Origin: Trissonchulus latispiculum
Taxonomy: Eukaryota; Nematoda; Enoplea; Enoplida; Ironidae
Direction of reading: 5' to 3'
Assembly (NCBI GenBank): GCA_030248195.1
Contig: JASAND010026764.1
Location: 30,077-94,076, forward strand
Length of the DNA stretch: 64,000 nt
The position numbers and the translations under genes were made by a program. How positions within the stretch are numbered: the first letter of the stretch is position 1; every line of letters starts with the position of its first letter. Below the pieces are notes generated by a model. It was not told where the DNA came from. It made no database searches and worked only from the letters and a program-made list of their open reading frames with translations. Shown here one piece after another: positions 56,617 to 64,000 of the stretch.

Positions 56617-57740
56617 GCCCACTTTCCAGATTGGAGTGTTTATGCTGAATCAGATTCCTGTCCTCAGATCTTACACAAGGACGGAGAGACCAACACAGGA
56701 CCTTTTGAGTCATTAGGGTTCCGAGGTCATCAACAACTATATCAAATATTACATTTTAATTAGTCAAAGGAAAACAGAAATTAGTAATAGATGGCATTCT
56801 AATACATGAAAAAAAGTAAAGAAGGTAAAGTATTCGGACTTTGAATAAACGTACGTAAAAGCCGCTAACGATTGAGCCATGCGAATACCATGGATCAAAC
56901 TTTTACTTTTAACCTTTTAATCCCACGGATAGACAACCTTTGGATTATGATATGATACGTCAACAGCGCAACTGGAACATTGCTACCAATTGACTGGCTG
57001 TTGTGCTGGACTTTCCTAAACAGACATCCCCGCAAAATGGGTATCATTTGAAGCTCTTGATAAACTGAACAAATCTTATAATAGAACTAATGTCTGAAAA
57101 TTTATGAATTTCTCGGAATTCACAAAGTCCTGATTTAACTCTAGGTTGGAAGTTTTTCGTAAATTCGGAAAACGGAGATGTGGAATCCCTACGTTTTCTC
57201 TGATTTCTCTTACGTTTTCTCTGACTCTTGGATTTGTTTTGTTTAACCAGTTCTGCTTGCTGTAATTATTTGTCAAGTCACGTAAAGTTTAGTTTGGTAA
57301 AGTTACTGTAGCGCCAAGTTTTCAAAGTTTTTGCTCATGATGGCGCCCTCTAGCGCTCTGGAAACCTAATTTAATTCAGTAAGGAACCAATTAATTTTCA
57401 AAAATCAAAATTTTTAAACTCAAATGGATTACTTGCACCGAGTATCTGATCACTCAGCAAACTATTAAGCTTGTATTGAAATGCACAAATGAATACAATG
57501 GAAACACAAATATGAAAAACAGTTTGATTACCAGATATACGTAGGTACCGACGTTCTGAAAAGAACCTTAGCAAAATCGGAGGATCGATCTTTTGCGCTT
57601 CCCCCCCCCAGCCCTAACTTTTGATTTTTTTGAAAAATAACTTTGAAATTTGGTGTGGGTGCATACTGGAGGCTGGTGAATTCAAAAATTAAAAAATTTT
57701 AAAATTTTAACAAATTTTTAAAAATTTTAAATTTTTGTTT
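56617..57740. other. Intergenic, repeat fragments only
   Basis: Holds a fragment of the CCGGAATT fold-back family (57020-57175), a C-run at 57601-57608 and an AAATTTTAAAATTTT-rich run directly before the next TIR element. No gene. Confidence 0.45.
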
Positions 57741-58995
57741 TGGGTCCGTCAACTTAAAACTGGCAGAAAAATGGACGCGTTTTAAGAACATGAAATTTGG
57801 TATATGCTACATTTTCTTAAAATCCGCCTATTGTTTGTAATGACCATTAAAAGTCTCATTAAAATGCGCGTAGAAAGACTGCGCATTGTTTTTAAAAAAG
57901 CAGTGCATGAAGATGTGCCCGAAAATTTTAATAAGATTTCGCATTGTCATTGTTAAGGAAAAACGCATTTTAACTAGAATTTACAGACAAAATTTACAAA
58001 GGTGCTATTTCTAGTTAAAAATTACCCAGTCCTTTGCGTTGAACTGCTACATTTAAGAAGATATCAAGTTTACTGCTGCAGTGCTTTTCTTATGAGAATT
58101 CGCACTGTTTGTAAGTGTGCTATTTTTGTTTGTCCTGGTGTAGTAGGGACTGGGTGCAGTTTACTTGGACGATAGGTGGAAACAGGTGCGCTTGGGACGC
58201 ATTAGTTTTGGACATTGTTGGGTTTGACAGTGGGGAGGTGATTAATTGATTAAAATACACATGTGTATGTGCGTGCGTGTCCATATATACATATATATGA
58301 CAAGACAACACAATTCGTTTACTTGAAAAAACAAAAAGTAAGTACAGAAATTTTATTAGCACAAAACAAGAAAATGTATAGTTCAGTAATGGCATAATAC
58401 ATACGTATATATATATACATATATATACGTACTCAAGTGTTTACATCGCATTTCAAGAAGGACGAGAGAAGACCAGCACTGGTCGTCTAAGCCCCCTATA
58501 TACATATAATTTTACATGCATATATTAGGCGAACATATGGGAAGTCCACACTGCATGCGTCTGCGTGTTAGGTATACACATTAACATTAAGGCAACATAA
58601 GCGTCATTGGGTATTAAAGAAACGTTTTAATTAAAATGCGCACTACTTTCTAAGCGGCTATTTATGTTGAAAGGTCGCACAAGAGACACGAAGTTAATAA
58701 AAACATAAGACTATTCTACTTAAAATCTCTTAAGTGCTTGTTCGGTTTTAAATAGAATAGCAAGTGTGGAAATTAGGGTAACTTAAACAGATGACTATTC
58801 TAATAAGGATTCACTATTGGTCCCGTTGACTACTGTTAATTTTAATTAAAATTCAGTTTTCAAAACATTCACTTTTATTAAATTTCGCACTACCAGAAAA
58901 TGTGTTCGGATAAATCTCATTAAAATATTTTAGGTAACCTAGAAATTTTAATTATTTGAGTCCATTTTGCTGCCAGTTTTAAGTTGACGGACCCA
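57741..58995. mobile_element. TIR element (1.26 kb) with 36-bp inverted termini
   Basis: TGGGTCCGTCAACTTAAAAC with CTGGCAG and on to ATGGAC is repeated inverted at the right end with one mismatch over 36 bp. The interior contains AT microsatellites and repeated ATTAAAATGCGC-type blocks but no gene. The flanks look like an older AT-rich repeat into which it inserted. Confidence 0.8.
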
Positions 58996-60027
58996 TTTGG
59001 TAAGGGGGACCAAGGGGAACCAAAAAATGTACACATGGAATGCTTATATATATATATATATGTAAAGAAAAGGGTGTTTGGGGGTCGTTTTTATCCACTT
59101 TCCTTTCGAAGTTAACCACTGATCGCTTCGGATCAATGCTAAGCACCGGTTCTCGATTTGCCCTCCGTAAACTATTCCTTCGCTGGAACAGGGGTCATAC
59201 ACAGTCTATGCTATTACACACTTAAAATGATCTTTTCCTGCAACTTGGAAATTATGCACTCCGCTCAGATTCCTACCTAACAACTAATCACAGACATTCT
59301 CGCTCTAACAGACGCAGGTTAAGCCAGACAACAGATTATTAATTTAAATGTTTAGTTTAATGAAGTTATGAAAATTAAGACAATTGATTACAATTAATTA
59401 TAATACTCTTCACCTAGCTACAACATACATGTACAGACAGATCAAGGCAACAATTCACCAGTAGTATCAGTGTACAACAAATTATAATGTTAAATGGTTG
59501 AGTCAGGTAAACCTAGGTTTTTGGATTCTCCTCGAAAGTCTCAACTCAATTACCGTACATCGGTCAATTCATAAAACTTACAACTTGAGCTACCTTGGTG
59601 ATCCTGGGTCCTTGAGAGCGTGAGATCCGAAACAGGCAGATGGACAGGTCCTCTGTGGAAATGTGGAAGTAATCACAAAAATCAAATAAAATGCCGGTAT
59701 AGTAAAAAGAATACGAGTCGTGGCCGGTCCGTCACAAAATAAAATAGTGTTAACCGGTCTCTCCCAAAGATGGGCCCTCGGTTAAAACTGACAAAGACAG
59801 AAGCACGAACCGGTCTCTCCCACAATGGGCCCTCGGTTGTACACAACACAGTAGAGACGTAAAGCAGAAAGCGAAAATAGCGCAACGACGGCCAAACCAC
59901 GACTGATCTCCAAAATTTGGGAAAATTTTAGGTTTCGGGGAAGACCTGTCAATCATGTGTGCGTGACGTGTAAGGCGGAGCTTGCGGCTCCCTTTCGTGT
60001 AGTGCGTTCTGTGTGTGTGTGTATCAT

Positions 60028-60053
60028 CATACGTCACTTATCAGTGACGTATG
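60028..60053. other. Perfect hairpin containing TGACGT motifs
   Basis: CATACGTCAC / GTGACGTATG with a TTATCA loop. Each arm carries a CRE-like TGACGT, so it could be a paired ATF/CREB site or just a stem-loop. Confidence 0.5.
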
Positions 60054-61263
60054 AACCCAGCTCTAGGGGTGAAGGCGGCTCCCAAAAATCCCAAACTCGG
60101 ACGCATTAACCCCACTTAGTTTCCTGGGGAGATAAGTACCCAATTTTGGATCCATTTTGCAAATAAAACTATCCATCAGAAAACAGTGAAATCCCCCAAC
60201 TTCTTTGTCCAAACTTCTCATATAGCGAACAACAATCAACTTCAAATAGAGACCGAATACTAAAGACGACAGTCACAGTTCAAAGACCAAAATACCGTTC
60301 AACAGACCCAGCAAAGAAAAACCCAGCAGAGAAATACATAGCTAACTATAAAATAGAATATGACCACAAAATGACCACAAAATCAGTAATACAAAAGTCA
60401 AGTATACAAGGTATAAAAATCAGCTCCATATCAATTCAATATTCAACTAAAAATTCAATTATTATTTCACTAATTTTAGTCATATCTCACACATTTCGGT
60501 CCGACCCTAGTATTACAAATTTTCTATCCTCCACACTCTCCACCGCAAAAAATGTGGTAGGTTTTTACTAGGGGGGAAGTATAGCAAAGCAAAACAGTCA
60601 ATCACAGCATAGATTAGTCGTAAACAAGCATTACAGATAGGGTACAATTAAAACTCCAACCTAGACAACTCAACTGTACAAATGATCATACAACTATACG
60701 GTCAACAATATTCTAGTTCATCAAATCTTCTTATCGGTAGCAGTGGTGATGGAAGTATTAGGTAGAGTCAATGATAAGGCTGGTTCGCTCAGTGCAGCAG
60801 GGGATGGGATAGCGACTTCTGTGGGAGATAGCCGGAGAGGGACCTACGACGGCTAGAGCTCCAGGGGTTGAGGACGGGGGAGATGACCGGAGAGGGACCT
60901 ACGACGGTCAGAGCTCAGGCTGCAGTCAGTGGCAGTGATTGGCGGCCGGTAACAGTTCACATCGGCCAAGGAAGGAGTGGGTGCAAGCTTGCCACCCTGA
61001 GGACACGAGATTCCAGTTGGGCTGGCCGGCGGGTAGGAATCCGCGCCGTGCCGTTGTTGCGTTCAGCTGAGACGGTACTGGTGGGGGAGAGGGAGTGAGC
61101 ACCGCCGCGTTATGTGTGCCGTCGGTCAGGGAAGTCGGCGGATGCCAACGTGGGGCGCCACAGGGGGAAGTTTCGGCAGTCGACGGTTCTGGTGTGGAGA
61201 GGTGAAATCAGGATTGAAAGATGTGAAGAAAAGAGTCCACGAGCGATGGCGCTGTTGATGATC

Positions 61264-61370
61264 CTGGTCGGAAGAGTGACGTTCCGACCAGAGAGGGATC
61301 GAACCACGGACCAACTGACAGTGACCAAAAATGAGGACCAAAAGATTAACCATTGCTGAGCAAACAGCCT
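61264..61370 (-). repeat. Hairpin next to a tRNA-like B box
   Basis: CTGGTCGGAA / TTCCGACCAG (61264-61291) is a perfect 10-bp stem. On the minus strand it follows GTGGTTCGATCCC (B-box-like), which is preceded by GCTCAGCAATGGTTAATC (A-box-like) about 50 bases upstream. It may be a decayed tRNA-derived repeat. Confidence 0.35.
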
Positions 61371-62461
61371 AGAATTAGAACCATGTACGGAGTAAGTTAT
61401 GGTGAAGAGAAACAAGGACAATTATTATGTTTATCACGAGTTATCTTGTCGTATGTGCTAGGGTTTATTACCACGAAACAACTAGTCATTTCAAAGCGAT
61501 TCTATGCCAACAGTAATGTTCTAGATCATTCATCAACCGAGCAGCGACCGTTCCGTTTAAAAAGTGTTCGACTGTAACGTTATGACCACACCAAAATATT
61601 AAGAAACGTTGATCATGAAAATAATGCAGATTTGGGTTGGCTGCTGGTAAGACTCTTCTAGACTCTCAGTGCCACGAGTAAAACAGTAAACAGAAAGGTT
61701 AATAATGTTAAACACAAAAGGTTAGACTCAGTAGTTAGTGATCCGGTTAGTATCAATGATCAGGAGCTAGGGCCAAATCAACCAAATCAATCGATTCCAC
61801 CAAAAGGACACTGGAAAGCTGTAATATGCACAGACAAGCACGGGAACAAGAAAAACAGCTACAATCCAATTTTATTCGTGTAACTTAATAATTATCTCCT
61901 TTTCAGGTGTTCCTGTCTCGACATCCTAATTCGTCTTCTAGGGTGCGTTCTTTCTACTTCCACCGCTGGATTCAACAATGAAGCTAGATATTGCAGAACA
62001 GTGTAACAGTAAACATAATGCAGTGCAAACAGTGTCGTGTCTCGTATGATGCGTGGTGTGACAGTCTTCTCATGGGAAGGGACATGGGGAATCTCAGGTC
62101 CAGTTGTTGATTAACCGTAAATTCTGGGGGGCGAGGGTACTTACAACGTAAGACTGTCATACTACGTTCTGGTGCATGCCTTCACTCTAAAATATGCTAA
62201 ACATCAGTAACACACAAACAAAAACACATAATGGCGAGGTACCGGTCTAGTTTACTCGTCTCTATTCTGACATATCATTCATCAGCAAGCGGGGATTGGG
62301 GACAAGGATGCGATTCTACAAACATCGGGCACTAGGAAAGGGGATCGGGTGTCTTTTAGTCTAGCTAACTCAGATTTCTAGAAACATAGAACCTTATTGT
62401 TGTCAATAATCAACTCTAACTTAATTTCCCGGTACCAGCCAGCGAGGCTCCCAAAAATCAC

Positions 62462-63202
62462 CTAAAATTCATGCGACATAATGTTAGCAGGCAACAAAGG
62501 ATGAGAACGAGGCAAGGCATGCAACAGAAAGTAAATTAACTCAGGCGTCTGGTTGTTAGGAAACTGGTGACCAGTAGCGCCCCAAGACGGATGTGCATAC
62601 AAAATCAAAGTGCATTCACTTCCACAAATACGATTTGGACAACGAAAGAGGCTGGAGAGAGGGGGGAGGAGGTCGCGCACGGCCTCCTGCAGGCGACTTT
62701 TAACAGAAAAGCATTCAAACTGAAGAGTAATGGGGGCAGGGAGGAACTGAAACGGAACACCATAAAAACTCAACTTAAATTTCCAAAAGCAAGTCAAACA
62801 TAGTACAGTGCACATGGACAGTACCTGGGGCCCGAGGATGGAAACGGGCTGACGAGGAATGAAGGCGGCAGTGGATCCGGGTGACGTGTACACCCAATCT
62901 TCATAACAGGACTTCCGCAGCTCGGGGGGCAAAGTGGCTCTGTCACGCTCAGGACCACGCTCCGCTTCACCCATGGTTTCGGCAGCAGAGGTGGGGGGAC
63001 TGTAGTGGTGCATCAGATGACGGACCACAGGCTGCGGGGGAAGGGAGGGGCTGGTCACACAGACGGCGGAGTCTGTGGACATGGCATCATCACTGTGTGG
63101 ATCGATCTCGATGACATCCGAAGATACATCGCTGAAATCCGACTGCCCATCATAGTGGTCCAACCATAGGTACACATAGTTGTTGAGCCGGCTTTGGGAC
63201 AT
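62462..63202 (-). CDS. Unidentified protein with CPNxxC motif (possibly two exons)
   Basis: The minus frame is open from 63289; the likely start is the ATG at 63202 (MSQSRLNNYVYLWLDHYDG). An acidic, serine-rich N-terminal part (DFSDVSSDVIEIDPHSDDAM) is followed by a proline-rich stretch and PVSILGPQ. There a CAG-GTACTG donor (62825/62824) and an acceptor before FECFSVKSRL would remove a short in-frame intron. The C-terminal part has LFRCPNRICGSECTLIL and ends at 62462. The last part resembles the neighbouring frame at 63356-63679. I do not recognise the family; it may belong to a transposon or a host gene. Confidence 0.45.
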   Translation of the reverse strand: MSQSRLNNYVYLWLDHYDGQSDFSDVSSDVIEIDPHSDDAMSTDSAVCVTSPSLPPQPVVRHLMHHYSPPTSAAETMGEAERGPERDRATLPPELRKSCYEDWVYTSPGSTAAFIPRQPVSILGPQVLSMCTVLCLTCFWKFKLSFYGVPFQFLPAPITLQFECFSVKSRLQEAVRDLLPPLSSLFRCPNRICGSECTLILYAHPSWGATGHQFPNNQTPELIYFLLHALPRSHPLLPANIMSHEF

Positions 63203-63355
63203 GATGCTAAAACATAGATACCACCGTACAGTAACTCGAATTGCAAGCAGTGTTGGTACAGAATATGACAGTGTAAAGGGACAGGACAAAACTAAAGGTC
63301 TAACTTAACAGAATACTTTCCTGAACAAAGTAAAAACTAAATTGTCACACGAGAC

Positions 63356-63679
63356 TTAAATCAGATGGTAAGCACACTGCACTCCAGGAAAACTTAAAAT
63401 GTTAGGGTAATAATTTACACTATCCCCTACCATGCGCATGCGAAAATCATAAAGGTCAGAAGGTAAGTATTCGGACAATTGGATAACGACCTGGCGCAAC
63501 GCACGCACAGTGTTATTAGACAGTGCACTAAACTCCAGGCCAAGGGGCCAACCACTCAGTTGTTGCAACAAAATCACACTTACAGCTTGACAATTAATAT
63601 TGGGACAACGACACATACCACCACCATAGGATAACGTGGGGGGGAATGGGGGGGGGTGCAGACCCCCCCCGACCGACAA
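63356..63679 (-). CDS. Unidentified protein with related CPNxxC motif
   Basis: Open minus frame with MCRCPNINCQAVSVILLQQL, then LEFSALSNNTVRALRQVV and QLSEYLPSDLYDFRMRMVGD. The spacing CPN-x2-C, a later G-x-x-F-S/P-x-x-N, and L-x3-L-x-LP matches the C-terminal part of the frame at 62462-63202, suggesting a duplicated domain or two exons of a repeat protein. The first residues (GGG/PPP) come from the low-complexity tract and are doubtful; the true start is unknown. Confidence 0.4.
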   Translation of the reverse strand: MSVGGGLHPPPFPPTLSYGGGMCRCPNINCQAVSVILLQQLSGWPLGLEFSALSNNTVRALRQVVIQLSEYLPSDLYDFRMRMVGDSVNYYPNILSFPGVQCAYHLI

Positions 63680-63976
63680 AAAACGGGTAGACCCCCTCAG
63701 CGAAAAGGAAAAAAGGGCAGACCCTCTCGTCCAGAAAGGAAAAAAGGGTAGACCCCTAACCGATTTTTACCAGAAATAGGTAATTTTTTAGGAAATTTTA
63801 GCGATTTTTTCAAAAAATTTCCTAAAAATCGCTAAAAATTGTCATTTTTTTACTAATTTTTGGTCAAAAACGTTAAAAATTCGCAATTTTTGTTAATTTT
63901 GGGGCAGACCCCCTTAAATTTTTGGAATTTTTTAGGGGTAGACCCCTCGCTGAGGTCGGGGTAGACCCCCCCAGAA
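63640..63976. repeat. Array of GGGTAGACCCC-type units
   Basis: The motif GGG(T/C)AGACCC(C/T) occurs at least seven times at irregular spacing, with homopolymer G and C runs and an AT-rich AAATTTCCTAAAAATCGC stretch that forms a hairpin with its mirror at 63785-63830. It runs close to the window end. Confidence 0.7.
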
Positions 63977-64000
63977 TCGGACCCCGTGTTAATGTATGAC

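Larger units (their letters stand above)
58996..62455. other. Structured intergenic region without identified gene
   Basis: Notable pieces are a tandem duplication containing GGTCTCTCCCA and GGGCCCTCGGTT (59757-59840), a perfect 10-bp hairpin at 60028-60053, a doubled GGAGAGGGACCTACGACGG (60835-60855 and 60890-60908) and a 10-bp hairpin at 61264-61291. A GC-rich stretch spans 60840-61350. The open frames here overlap on both strands and have no family features. Confidence 0.45.

Noticed and set aside
60868..61421. Overlapping frames on both strands in the GC-rich 61-kb stretch
   Set aside because: Open because GC-rich sequence has few stops; no motif, and the frames contradict each other.

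Overview
This window looks like nuclear DNA of an invertebrate animal. It has spliced genes with GT-AG introns of about 0.3-1.5 kb, AT-rich intergenic DNA, DEG/ENaC-type ion channel genes, an animal-type sphingolipid desaturase, and a dense mixture of transposable elements. I cannot name the species. Most of the 64 kb is repeats; only three genes can be read with confidence.

Genes. Two tandem, same-strand DEG/ENaC-like sodium channel paralogues lie at 21532-26252 and 48459-51034. Their exon phases are identical and two internal exons have identical lengths. Between them is a four-exon sphingolipid delta-4 desaturase (DES1/DEGS) family gene at 38724-41286, with three histidine boxes, a clean 987-nt spliced frame and a polyadenylation signal. 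A probable last-exon fragment of another gene is at 2-91. An unrecognised minus-strand gene or element sits at 62462-63679.

Transposon layout. 0-2.6 kb: two TTAA-bounded elements abutting on one shared TTAA. 2.6-3.9 kb: a broken tyrosine-recombinase element on the minus strand. 5.5-9.1 kb: a degenerate LINE (endonuclease, reverse transcriptase, C-terminal region) interrupted by a short structured repeat that recurs at 44.4 kb. 9.49-14.22 kb: a 4.7-kb element with long terminal inverted repeats (TIRs) built of short subrepeats, holding a FLYWCH-like fragment, a 30-bp coding-like tandem repeat, a hairpin cluster and a possible solo LTR. 27.31-32.17 kb: a 4.86-kb element with subrepeat-built TIRs, an 8-bp target duplication and a very dense array of RNA-like hairpins. 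35.5-36.7 kb: a third, smaller element of the same layout. 37-48 kb: further TTAA elements, tRNA-derived repeats and fold-back elements, some in introns. 52.8-56.6 kb: three TTAA elements, two of them almost perfect fold-backs, two sharing one TTAA. 57.7-59.0 kb: another TIR element. 59-64 kb: structured, moderately GC-rich sequence with the unidentified minus-strand reading frames.

The most unusual signal is structural. Inside the 27.3-32.2 kb element there are many perfect short stem-loops in series. Three tandem ones at 28058-28134 keep an almost identical 8-nt loop while their stems change by compensating substitutions. This suggests that RNA or single-stranded DNA folding matters for this element. 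All calls come from reading the sequence; no database search or folding program was run.
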